A stretch of 64,000 nt of DNA from Sisyra terminalis. Its lineage: Eukaryota; Arthropoda; Insecta; Neuroptera; Sisyridae. The position numbers were made by a program, and so were the translations under genes. Each line of letters starts with the position of its first letter. The first letter of the stretch is position 1. Positions 40,818-51,800 of this stretch are shown one piece after another. The stretch is from the NCBI GenBank assembly GCA_958496175.1, contig OY292278.1, forward strand, positions 18,538,001 through 18,602,000. Direction: 5' to 3'. The notes under the pieces are model-generated. The model saw only the letters and a list, made by a program, of their open reading frames with translations. It did not search any database and was not told the origin of the DNA.

Positions 40818-42343
40818 GGGGCATTTCACGTGAAGGGGACAGCGAAAAAAAAGTGATGTTCTGAAATTTGTTCATATTTGGCATAATTGTACTTTTAGTA
40901 AGTATGAATGAGGATATAAAATATGTTTTTCGAATGATGATTATTTGCCAAGTTATACGCTTCTAAAGAATTGTCGTTTTTGAAATTCGTAATTTTTGAA
41001 AAAAAAAATTCGGATCAAAAAATTTTTTTTTGAAATATTAATTATGGCGGTTGAAATAGAAAATTAACTGTTCTTTCAAAATAAAAAATAAAACTGAACT
41101 TTTTATTTTTTTTAATATACAAAACCGGAAGTAAACTTTTCAAATCAGAATTTTAGTAACTTCGACCATTTTGATTTTTGATTTTTTTATTTCAAAATAT
41201 AGCCTAAAGTACACTTATGATACATCAGAAGTTTCATAATGGAATCTGCAATAGTTTAGGAGATAGAGGAACTAAAGTACATACGTATCGTGCTGAGCGT
41301 CGTATCCTAGCTTCCTTAGGTCACCTGGTTTACGCGATATAACACTAAAACGCTACAATATTTATATTTACTATGCTACTTAAGCGTATTTAAACCTCTA
41401 ACAATGTTGTGGGTTAATTATTATTCAAATTCAAATTGTACTTATTGAAAAAAATATATAAATAGGAAGCAATAGTTTAAAATAAATTTCGTGAGAAGTA
41501 ATAAAATCGTCTTCTAGCCAAAGATGTTAAGAGGACTTGAGTGAAAGTGCTCCATAAACCCTATGTTAAACTTAAAATTTCATTTCCCCTCAATTTCCCG
41601 AGTGATCGTACCCCTTCCACAGCATATTTGTACACAATATATTCCCTCCTTTCTTCGTTAAAACAATTAGAACAATTTTGCACAAATATGCTGTGGAAGG
41701 GGTACGATCACTCGGGAAATTGAGGGGAAATAAAAGTTTAAGTTTAAAATGGGGTTTATGGAGCATTAAATACGCTTAAGTAGGATAGTAAATATAATTA
41801 TTGCAGTGTTTTAGTGTTATATCACGTAAACCAGGTGACCTAAGGAAGCTAGGGTACGACGCTCAGTACGACACGTATGTACTTTAACTCCTCTATCTCC
41901 TAAACTATTGCAGATCCCATTATGAAACTTCTTGTGTATCATAAGTATACTTTAGGCTATATTTAAAATAAAAAAATCAAAAATCAAAATGGTCTAAGTT
42001 ACTAAAATTCTGATTTGAAAAGTTTACTTCCGGTTTTGTATATTAAAAAAAATAGAAATGTTCAGTTTTATTTTTTATTTAGAAAGAACAGTTAATTTTC
42101 TATTTAAACCACCATAATTAATATTTCAAATAAAAATTTTTTTATTCGAAAAAAAAATTTCAAAAAATACGAATTCCAAAAACGACAATTCTTTAGAAGC
42201 GTATAACTTGGCAAATAATCATCATTCAAAAATAATATTTTGTATCCACATTCATACTTACTAAAAATACAATTATGCCAAATATGAACAAATTTCAGAA
42301 CATCACTGTTTTTTTTCGCTGTCCGGTTCACGTGAAATGCCCC
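40818..42343. mobile_element. 1.5-kb long-inverted-repeat transposon, Harbinger-like by its target site
   Basis: The outer ends read GGGGCATTTCACGTGAAGGG on the left and, as reverse complement, GGGGCATTTCACGTGAACCG on the right. CTAA flanks both sides (40814-40817 and 42344-42347); this can also be read as a 3-bp TAA duplication with one more G. Arms of about 660 bp run inward: 40818-41631 on the left, with a 154-bp extra segment at 41394-41547, and 41682-42343 on the right. The innermost 85 bp of each arm (for example CTCAATTTCCCGAGTGATCG, left) is strongly conserved. The loop is 50 bp. A TWA duplication with G-rich ends suggests PIF/Harbinger. No transposase is encoded. Confidence 0.85.
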
Positions 42344-42347
42344 CTAA

Positions 42348-43379
42348 ACCAAAATACAAAATTTATTTTAAGACTTGCAAAACACAAAAGTATTTATTCA
42401 GGTATTATACCAAAAATTGCCAAAATGGATGAAGAAAAGCATAAAATTGATATTTTCATCAAAACTGTTTTATCGAAAATTGTATAGTTCTTAGTATGGG
42501 AAAATAAAACCCATTGCATTTTCCAATTATCAATTAATGTTAACAAAGATTTAACATGGAACAGTATCGATTTACTTCACATCTGTTCCAAATTTTTTCC
42601 ATTCTTGTGTAACTTTCAGCCATTAAGTTCCCACCCCATTTTTATCCACTTCTCACCTTGTAATTATCGTTGAAAACTATTCTCGAAAGTCTAAAGTATA
42701 TGAATTTTATATGTTCCAACCTTAATAATTATAATGAAGTAGCTACATAAAAGGCGTTGATTTTGAATGAATAATTTGAAAGTTATGGCGCAAAGGTAAC
42801 GTTTGTAAGAGGCAAAGTAAAATCAAGAATAATATCAGTTATATTGCCAGTAAAGAAAAAGCTTCAATGAAATGAAGCAAAATGTGCGGTTCAAGTTTTC
42901 AACAGTAGCACTTCGTGCTTTACTGTTGCCATTGTGCTTGTTGAGGTTACGTCTGAGATTTGCAGAAACTTTTTTGAACAAAACTTTGAATATTTGGGGC
43001 GTTCGTTGGTGCTTGAAAGAAATAAGTTGCATATTGTTTTCGTTATAATTATATTAAATTAACTGAAAAGATGAAGTAATTAGATAAATGTACAAGAATG
43101 TGGAAAAGTTTTTGTTTGAAATTTAGGCTAAAGTTGAGAATTCTTGTAACAATAAACATTGCACAAACCACCTTATTAGTATGCCGGTTATAAGTTTATA
43201 ATTTTTTTGGTCGCCTTAAAACATTCATTGTTTTTCCAACGAAGAAGAGACATAAAGGTAAAATGAGCAGTCTTAAGTTGTACTAATCTGCTTCTGATTT
43301 TTCTAATGCGAAGTTTCGAATTAAATGTTACGGAAAAGATATAGAATTATCATTCGATCCGGAACTTTTTACCTGGATG
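42348..43379. other. AT-rich non-coding stretch
   Basis: No exon or repeat was recognised. It could include undetected parts of the mariner remnant that follows. Confidence 0.4.
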
Positions 43380-43560
43380 AAAGTTGACAATACAACAATG
43401 TTGCTGCATCTTTTTGAAATTGGAAAAATGAAGAAAATGGATTAGTGGGTACCGTATGAACTAACTAAACGAAAGATGCTGAATCGATTAAACGTATGCT
43501 CATCATTACTTACCCGATTTTATTCAGATTTCAATGAAATATTAAGTTTTTCAGCACTGA
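43380..43560 (+). pseudogene. mariner-family transposase fragment
   Basis: A plus-strand reading gives LLHLFEIGKMKKMD, a stop codon, WVPYELTKRKMLNRLNVCSS and LLTRF. This matches the mariner transposase region between the helix-turn-helix domain and the first catalytic Asp (the family pattern is HL-x-x-IGK-x-KK-x-x-K-WVPHEL, then CSSLL-x-R). The stop replaces a Lys codon (AAG to TAG). The DDD catalytic region and the termini are not recognisable, so this is a short fossil. Confidence 0.75.
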
Positions 43561-43889
43561 GCCTATTTATGAAACTTTTAGCCAACCGAATATCACTTTT
43601 TTAAACATTTAGACCAGTTTTAATGGACTAGACATTATGAAAATGAAGATTGTTTGAAAAATTCGATACCAAAGGTTATTGATTCTCTAGATCATTTTTT
43701 AAATAGGTACCATTACTTTAAAATACCAATCGTTGGGAAAAGCGTAATGAAGCAAATTGAGTATATTTAGATTGAATATATGGCTATGAAAAAAATATAC
43801 AAAGAATTATATATTCACTTCAAAATCAAAAATTTTGTAATCACCGATCAATAGTTTCTTTTTTTTTTTGGTTTTATCACAATATACTA

Positions 43890-44003
43890 GTTTTAAGAGT
43901 CAATTATGTATCGCCCAGACTGTTAAACATACAACATCAGTTATGGTTTGGAGCTGCAAGTCAGCAAAGGGTACCAGTAGGATGTACATTGTGGAAGGTA
44001 CTA
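43890..44003 (+). pseudogene. Tc1-like transposase remnant, copy 1, 5' part (before nested MITE)
   Basis: The segment from about 43905 reads TSVMVWSCKSAKGTSRMYIV, the transposase stretch between the second beta-strand region and the second catalytic Asp of the Tc1 family. The same DNA occurs at 63536-63631. The sequence is interrupted at 44003 by a MITE and resumes at 44599. Upstream coding sequence with the first catalytic Asp is not recognisable. Confidence 0.8.
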
Positions 44004-44596
44004 CCGTCTTTCTCCGAAAATAAGACATTCCCCAAAAGTAAGCCTTAGGGTGATTTTTGGAACTTTTTGGAATACAAAAAGTTCCAAAAAGCTTTCTCCC
44101 GAAAATAAGCCTTTGTTTTAATAATGTGGAAAACATAATTCATTAAAAATACTGTTGAATTTACGTGGTATCTTTAGCTACTCTAATATTTCAGAGAATT
44201 GAATAAAATTAATTGGGTATAAAATTCATGGGATAAAGTAACTAAAAGTTGTGTGTCCAGTGCACTATGAACAGTCTACTTAGACAATACGTATTCATTC
44301 GATGATAGCTATATTTCAAGACATGAGAGATTCGGATAAACGATTCTACAGGAAAATTCACAAGATTTGGAGGAAAATCAGAGCAGATTCAAAACTATAT
44401 AATTTATGACAATGTTCCAGAAGAAGTTAACTAAACTGTTACTGGATAAGTTTAATATTCTGTATATAAATAAATATTAAACAAAAGTATATAAATCTAC
44501 CTATTGTACTTGAAAACTTCTCCCGAAAATAAGCCCTTCATGTATTTTGAACCTAAAAAGACAATACGACAGTGTCTTATTTTCGGAGAAAGACGG
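44004..44596. mobile_element. 593-bp MITE with perfect 24-bp terminal inverted repeats and TA duplication
   Basis: The first 24 bases (44004-44027, starting CCGTCTTTCTCCGAAAATAA) are the exact reverse complement of the last 24 (44573-44596). TA flanks both ends (44002-44003 and 44597-44598). The homologous Tc1-like copy at 63625-63640 has the uninterrupted site GGTACTATGAGG, so insertion at TA is directly shown. CTCCCGAAAATAAGCC-type subterminal motifs recur at about 44096 and 44519. A 15-bp stem hairpin with a 7-nt loop lies at 44054-44090. The TA target and end motif place it in the Tc1/mariner superfamily. The end sequence resembles, from memory, a widespread family of GAAAATAAGAC-ended elements. 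No transposase is encoded. Confidence 0.93.
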
Positions 44597-44598
44597 TA

Positions 44599-45010
44599 TG
44601 AGGCAAGACCCAATATATACAAGTCTTGGAAACGAGGTTACTTCCTCAAACTAAAGAGTGGTTTCCGGAAGAAATTTTTTCTTTATGCAGGATGGAGCTC
44701 AACAGAAGCTCAACAAAAAAGTTATGAATTTCCTCAAAAATTCTAACATTAATGTGCCTTCTTGGCCAGAAAATAGTCCTGATGCTAATCCTATAGAAAA
44801 TTTTTGGGTCATTGTGAAGAAAAAACTGAAAAAAAATAAACTATTATAACACAGGTAGATCTGATTACCGAACTAATTAAGATTTGGCATCATAATAAAT
44901 TATAAATGAAAAAAATAGCATAGAGCATGCCAGAATGAGAAAAATAAATTATAAATAATAAAGGGTACCACACAAAATATTAGATGAGTGAAATTTTTGT
45001 AATTTTTAAA
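44599..45010 (+). pseudogene. Tc1-like transposase remnant, copy 1, 3' part (after nested MITE)
   Basis: The sequence resumes after the MITE and contains FFFMQDGAQQKLNKKVMNFL, then SWPENSPDANPIENFWVIVK. These are the D-G-A catalytic box and the SPD-NPIEN-W box with the third catalytic residue of the Tc1 family. FFFMQDGAQQ shows the usual HRA replaced by other residues. Frames shift near 44640-44660 and a stop follows KKNKLL. Downstream DNA to about 44980 (for example ATAGCATAGAGCATGCCAGA) is shared with copy 2 at the window end. The element end is not resolved. Confidence 0.85.
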
Positions 45011-46333
45011 TTTATAACATTTAAAAACAAAAATGTGTTTTTTTTTTTCTCTTGAACTGTCTTGAGTCTAATAATTTTCACACGTCTGTATTGTAACTAG
45101 TGTCTAACCGAACTTTTGATTTCGGCAAAAAAAAAAACGAGTTTCGGCTGTTGTCAAGCCCAAACAACGACTAAAACTGAAACTGAATTTGTGAGATATA
45201 TAGAAATTATTATTTCTTACTTATAATAATCGGTAATAATCTTACTTAGGATAATTATCGGTTCATACAAATTATTTTTAGTATTTTTTTTTCAGTTCTG
45301 ACCAAAGTTTTTTAGAAATTATTTTGTTTTAAAGATGTAAGAAAGGGTGTTTAGTGTCTTGTATACCTAAATATATAAGGTAAAAAGTAATTTGGTTCAT
45401 AATTTATATTTATTTTATGTTATGCATAACTTATACCAAAGAGAAATATTGTGTGCATTTCATTCAAATCAACCCCTTATTTCAGCACAAATAATTTATT
45501 TGAAATAAGAAGTGATAATAACAACATATAAGTGATAAACAATACATATCATATCCCTATCTAATAGACCTTTACTTTCCTAGCCTAATTTGGTCATTCT
45601 TTCCCAAAGAACATCATTTGAGAAATAAATCTGGAAAATTTAAAACGGACATTGTATGTTTATATTTCCAAATTGAATTTTCACACGATTATTTCTCGTA
45701 CTTTTGGTTGCATTTTCGTAATGAATTTTTTATGAGAGAAAAAGCTTTTGATACATTTGAACATTTGCTCCACTCTTTCTCTATAGATATTTTTGATTTC
45801 TATTCACTTAAATTCATTCTAGGAAAAAAACCGAAGGCTAAGTGGCACGAATTGGAAATAAATAAAATATTCACGTGTTTTCAAATGATATTTGTCTTTA
45901 CTTTATATCACTTTTTTTCAATTGAATGTTGAAAGCTTTCGAAAGCATGAAACATCAATAGTTTTTTTTCTCCATTTTATTCGTTCCAATATATTCGCCG
46001 CTAGATTTCCTTTCAAAATCGTTTTCGTTGGTAATTGCGAGAAAAATTTTCTTTTCCTTTTTATCTCTCTGTTCTTTGTAATAATATTTTCTAAAGTTGT
46101 TTTTTAAACATTTTTCTTAGACTAATAGCGAAATTTCTTATCAATTACGGTAATGCTAAGGGTAGCCCCATAGAGTGCACGCTACATCTTTCCACAGCGT
46201 ACGTGTGTTTATAGATAAAGGGAAAACTTTCCGAAAACTTCTTATGGCAAGTAATTGTAAGCAGATAGCGGATCTTTCTTGTAATATAAAACTCAGTTTC
46301 AAGACTAATTTAAATTTTAACTATCACGTACGA

Positions 46334-46371
<38 letters not shown>

Positions 46372-47208
46372 GTAAAACGCGACGATATACAAAGGGGTGG
46401 AAGAGGAAAAAATTTACCAAGTACTAACAAAACTTGGCTTGCAACGATTGAGCTAGTTTTTTCTCCAATTTAAGTCTTGCAACGGTAAAATAAAAACATA
46501 TTTTGTTGTTAAGTTCCACTACAGGGAAAATGAAAAAGAGGAAAAAATTACAAAACAATTTAGAAATAAAATTTTAACAAGTTTCACAGAAGAAAAATGC
46601 AAGTGCATAAAAATGTCTTGGGAGATTTGCACGGCTTTGACAAAATAGTACCCACTTTGGATTCATATAATAGATGCAACTTTTTATTAAATAAAACGTG
46701 AAAATGGAAAAAAGTTTTCAAAGAATTTTTAATTACTAACACTGAATATTACTTTGAAATAAATGAGGAAAAACGTTGGTAGATGTAGAGTGACAGTTCA
46801 AATTATAAAAACTAAAACATACAAAACCTTTAAATTTTTTAACTTCATTACATTAAAAGACTTTAAAAATGAATTCAAAAGTCTAGTAAAGTCTTCTACC
46901 AGTTAATTAACAAATCAACTTTTAATAGAAAGTTCATCTCATAAAAATAATTGTAATTAAAATTTAGGTAATAGAATCCTACTACCTTAAAATAGTATCA
47001 TACTTATAACATTCTATTTATAAAAAAACGCTGAAGAAATTAATGTTACCTAAAAATAATACTTTGACACAATATTTCTTACTATGGTCGAAAAAAATAG
47101 TTCTCAGTATCTTTTTCTTACGAGCAAATAAATTTTGTGCAATAAAAATAAGCAGAGCCCTGGCAAATTTAAAATAACAACAAAGTTGACTTTAGTATTG
47201 ATAAATAT
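45011..47208. other. AT-rich non-coding stretch with a (TA)n microsatellite
   Basis: No gene was recognised. A TA run of about 30 bp lies at 46338-46368. About 45600-46330 is less repetitive. Short open frames have low-complexity Phe-rich translations. Confidence 0.45.
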
Positions 47209-47330
47209 TTCATTTATTTCCGAGTCACAATTAATTATTGAATAATAATATATGTCTTACGGCTCAATTTCTTCTTTACTACGACGCATTTCAGCAGTTT
47301 TTGTCTGTCATCATCAAGTAATGAATATTT
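47209..47330. repeat. short dispersed repeat copy 2 with hammerhead-like motif
   Basis: CGAGTCACAATTAAT at 47221-47235 is identical to 31849-31863. On the minus strand at 47283-47325 the sequence reads CTTGATGATGACAGACAAAA and ACTGCTGAAATGCGTCG, where CAG and CTG can pair between the TGATGA and GAAA boxes. Confidence 0.6.
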
Positions 47331-48154
47331 TGTCAGTTGTAAACTCAAATAGATTGTTTGTTTTATATAGTTTGCTGTTAATGATGTTGTTTGGATCTAC
47401 TTTGTGTGCTTTCTATATTTCATATTCTTCTAGGGTGTTCATATGTGATTCTTTCTTGCAAATATGTAGTGTAGGGTGGTCCTTAATAAGATTGTTTTTT
47501 AATTTCTTTGCTCCCAGGGGCTCAAATGCTTCGAAATTGATAAAAAAAATCTCTGAAAATTTGAGCTCTTAATATTAACTTTAAGATAGTCCGCTATCCA
47601 ACTTAAGTTTCTTTTGGAAATAACGTCGAAAAAATTAATTTTTTTCTTTAGAATTCCATAATTTAGCGACAAATAAATCGATAGTAGCTAATCCCGTCAA
47701 GTTTATTGTAAATTTATTACTTTACAAAAAAGAGCTCTTATGATTTTTCGCTAAATCTATTAGTTGATTAATTATTGGATATAACTTAGATTTAGATTTG
47801 GATATAATTATTGGAATGCAAGAAAATTTGAGTTTATATCTACATTAATTTTAGCCTACGAACCGATTTGAAAAATATTATTTTAAGAAAAATTCTTGTC
47901 CTAGTTCTTTTTGAGATAACTTAGAGTTAAAGAGTTAAATTGAGGATTAGAAAGGGTTTCCGGTGACATTATAACTAACATAGTTAGATTTTTTTCCATT
48001 TTTGGTACCTTTTTAGGTTTAACTCGCATCAATTTATTTATTATTGGAACATTAATGGACCATATTCACATTTTTTTAATCGATAGAATACGTTATTAGT
48101 ACAGAAAAAAAATAGCTATAAAACACTTATATTTTGACAGATTAAAAGGTTTAC
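47331..48154. other. AT-rich non-coding stretch
   Basis: Nothing recognised beyond a T/A-rich texture. A 106-codon open frame starts at 47252 inside the repeat and runs into this stretch without family resemblance. Confidence 0.4.
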
Positions 48155-48860
48155 TTTTATTAGGGAAAGGAGAGTTCAATAATGATTGGTATACTTATGG
48201 GTCATCTGTGACGTCACAGTACGCATCTGTACGCGCATTAAAATCATGATATTAACTGATCATTGAGAGGTTACCATACAAAAAGTAATAATTTACACAA
48301 TTTTTTGACATTTTATACCCTAAAATTATTTTCTATTTTTTTCATTTGGAATAGAGATTGTGAATGGTTTAAATTATAAACCTTTGTTTAAACAATTTAA
48401 ACAATCTTTCCCTTGGTATAAAGTAGCTACACACTCAATATTATTATACAATATTTTGGTTTGTGCAATAAAATTGATCGTGTATGGGCGATATTGAAGT
48501 ATTGGGCAATATATTGTGTGATTTTCAATCAAAATTTTAAAAATATATTCCACAAACGGGTAAATATTTTGTTATCAATATCACCTCCACACGATACAAT
48601 ATATTGCACAAACCAACACATTGCACAACAATATTGAGCATGTAGGGGCTGCTTTAAATTACATTTGTCATAGCACAACGTTCATGAGATTATGAAATTT
48701 CGTATAGTGACGTCATATTAATGTCGAGCTAATAGTAGATGGTTTTAAGCTTTTTAATTATAACATTTTTTTTGTATTTTTCTTTACAATATTTCTTAAA
48801 TTTTATCAAGTAAAGAAAAAAATTAACAACTTCATTATTATTAACGATTTCTCGATAAGT
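48155..48860 (+). repeat. dispersed repeat with CRE palindromes, copy A (interrupted by a MITE)
   Basis: It shares several blocks in the same order with 61655-62330: TGACGTCACAGTACGCATC, GTACGCG, ATCATTGAG, the pair TTTAAAT/AACAATTTAAAC near 48360-48415, and later ATGAAATTT and AATGTCG. TGACGTCA occurs at 48209-48216 and 48708-48715. Copy A carries an extra segment at 48427-48645 that copy B lacks. No coding potential was seen. Confidence 0.75.
48427..48645. mobile_element. 219-bp MITE nested in dispersed repeat copy A
   Basis: The ends are imperfect inverted repeats. The left reads CTACACACTCAATATTATTA, then GGTTTGTGCAAT. The reverse complement of the right reads CTACATGCTCAATATTGTTG, then GGTTTGTGCAAT. 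Its absence from the homologous region near 61960-61980 supports insertion. The target duplication is unclear. Confidence 0.75.
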
Positions 48861-51800
48861 TCAATTTTTGAGTTGTTCCTTTATTCTACAAAGGGTACGA
48901 TACTTAAAAAGTGCAGTATATACCAATTGTTCATTGGTATAGTTCTTAGTTCATACCATAGTTTCATACCAAAAGTTTGCTACTTCTGAAACTACTTTAA
49001 TCAATAGAAGTTATTAGGAAATTTATTTATCAAAAATTCATTTATTTTAACAAAAATTTTAATTTGAACTAAATTTTTTGAGCTTTTCATGGTAAAGTTG
49101 TTCAAACTATCAAAACTGTTTTGAATATTTTTTGAGTTATTTTTGGAAAACTTTCTCTAAATAATTAACCTTTAAGTATTCCAGTTTGATTGGTGGAATT
49201 TTAAGCTATTATATTTAAAAGTTAAATAAGGAACAACTTCTGCAACTGTGCTACCAAACAACGATTTTTTTAAAATCAAATTACTTTAACTTAATTTAAC
49301 TTAATTTATTTAATTTTATTTTTGGTTTTGTTTTCTTGTAGTTAATCCTGATATTTTCGCTCCTATTGGAGACTAAGTCAATGAGGTCATAACGTTCGAG
49401 ACCATTCTGTCCCATAATAAATTATCGCAGATGCACAGATTGTAAGTGGTGATACCGTGTGTTTTAGTCGTATACTCGAAACCGTTCTATATCTCCCATT
49501 TGTCTCCCTGATGATCACCGTCTTTACCTGCCGACTTCATCTGAAAACATTTCCTTGCCAGTTTGGTCGTCGCTTTAGCCATTAAAACGGAAAGCAAACG
49601 AGTTCAAAGCAATGTGCTTTCACACACCGAAGAACCTGAGCATGGCCAGACAGACAGACAGACAGACAGACAAAGCTGCTAATTCCAAAAGCGCTCTCGG
49701 TAAGATTAATACCTTAATCTAAAATGTGCCCGCGTTACCATGGTGAGGACATTTCGTACGAAATAAAAGCAAAGTTCGTTCAAGTGGATGCGTTAATGTG
49801 TTTAAAGATAGTCGAACTTGGCTTAAGAAATGGATGACTAAAGAGATGGATTGGCACTGCTAAGCCACCCTTAATTTAACTATTTCGCGCCATGTGTACC
49901 AACAGCAGTGAAACGGCTCATTTTCTTTCCCGGAAAACCCCCCACGTCTCAAATCATGTAACGACCAATTTGGAAAACGAAACGTTTTTCTTTAAACATA
50001 AATATGGTTTGTTTTCTTCATTAATTTCACTTGCAATTTAGTCTCCATTTTGTGTGAACATTTAAGTTAATCGCATAATCTCTACGAAAGAACTTTTGAA
50101 AGTTGCCTCATTACAACAACGCCAATAACTTATTCACTTTATTGGCGCTAAAATCGTAACAACAAGAAGGGCGTAGTACCAACCCTTAATTTGCGATACA
50201 GAGAAACAAAAAAATTAAATTAAATTGGAAAGTAAAAAAAAAACAGTTTGTGTTAAATTGTAAAAGTGGAAAATTTAATTATTTTTTAAGCGTTAAATTT
50301 ACAAATGAGATACAATAAATAAAGACATAATGAAAATGTAAAGAAAGACAGAAAAAAGCAGTAATTGAAGATTATAAGTAGGAAAGAGGTGCACACCACC
50401 CACCATCACCACCATTCCATCGTATTGCGAGCAAAACTTGATTTGGTTAAGTTTTTCCGTTTTGTTTTCCGCGTTCATTCCATCTTGCTCGCTCTCATTA
50501 AATTAATGCTAATTATATTGTGTGTATAATCTTTTCAGTTGTTCCTTCAATGAAAATGCCATTTGTGTCTTTTGTTTTCATTCTCACTCAAACTTAACTT
50601 TTCTTCAGTCTCCCATCGAATTGTTCCGGCACGGCTAATCTAATTCCATGCAATTTCCTTCGGAGGAAAATAAGAAAATTGTCACTAGGAATTTTCGTAC
50701 TTTATAGGCCTTTACATAAAAATGTAAACCCTTTAAAGCATTTCACAGCCGATGATCCTTAAAATGATACCTCAGTAACCGAATTTCTTTGTATTTTGCA
50801 ATTTTCCGAAATAAGGACAGTATTTTTAGTTATGTGGTTTCTCCAATAATAACCATTGATATTGTAAGCATTATTAATAAGCATTAGCTTTTTGAGTTTC
50901 AACTCCGTATCTATTTTAAATCTATCAATAGTCTTTTATTCTATATTACAACCCATACCAAATAATAAATAAATATTAGATGTACCGTAAAACAATTTCG
51001 TTTTCCAACCTATAGTAATTCATTTGCTATTTATCAGCTTATAAGATAATTCAAAATGGTACTAAAGACATTTTATGATTAGAGTGACTTATAAACTTAT
51101 AAAACATTACAAAATATTTTTATTCCGAAATCTATATTGAAATATTTCCAAAAACCAAAGGAATACAAACTTGGTATTGTATACTCTTAGAGTTTCACAG
51201 AATAGCGACGAAAAGTTGTTACTAAAAACATTTTCAATGTTTATCTAAATGTATTAGATAATCATTATAGCCAAATGAGTTTTTTTGTTCCAAATTCAAT
51301 AATTTTCATTTCTTCAACTGGTACCAACGAAGAATGGCAATAAATTTTAACCAATAAGAAGTTAAGGGAAGAAATTTTGCCAAATGTATGCTAGAAAGTC
51401 GAAAGGCTGACTACTAATCCTAATCATTATTGGTTGATCAACCAAATGCTTAAAAACTGTCAACAAAGAAAATTCTATGTTGCTACACTCCTCTGCAGAA
51501 GAAAAACCCTGGAAAAACTAATAAGTTTGAGGGAGGAAGTGATATTGCTGTATCCACCATAATCGTCCAAAATTATTCTATCGGATTTCTATGCATTTTA
51601 ATCGTTACAACATTTACTAAGTGCTAAAAAAATTAAAGGCTTAAGTAATGTTCAAAATATAATTTTTTGATATTTTTCTTAGCAATCAATTGATTTTCAC
51701 TAATTTGGCATTCAAACTTTTAACACTAGATGTCAAAACGTTGATATTATTGAGTCTGTATTTATCATTAATTTAAAATTAAAAGTTGTAACAAACGTTT

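Noticed and set aside
47252..47572. 106-codon hydrophobic open frame
   Set aside because: It starts inside a dispersed repeat tail and has no family similarity.
49646..49671. GACA repeat considered as a CRISPR-like or regulatory array
   Set aside because: It is a simple tetranucleotide microsatellite without spacers.
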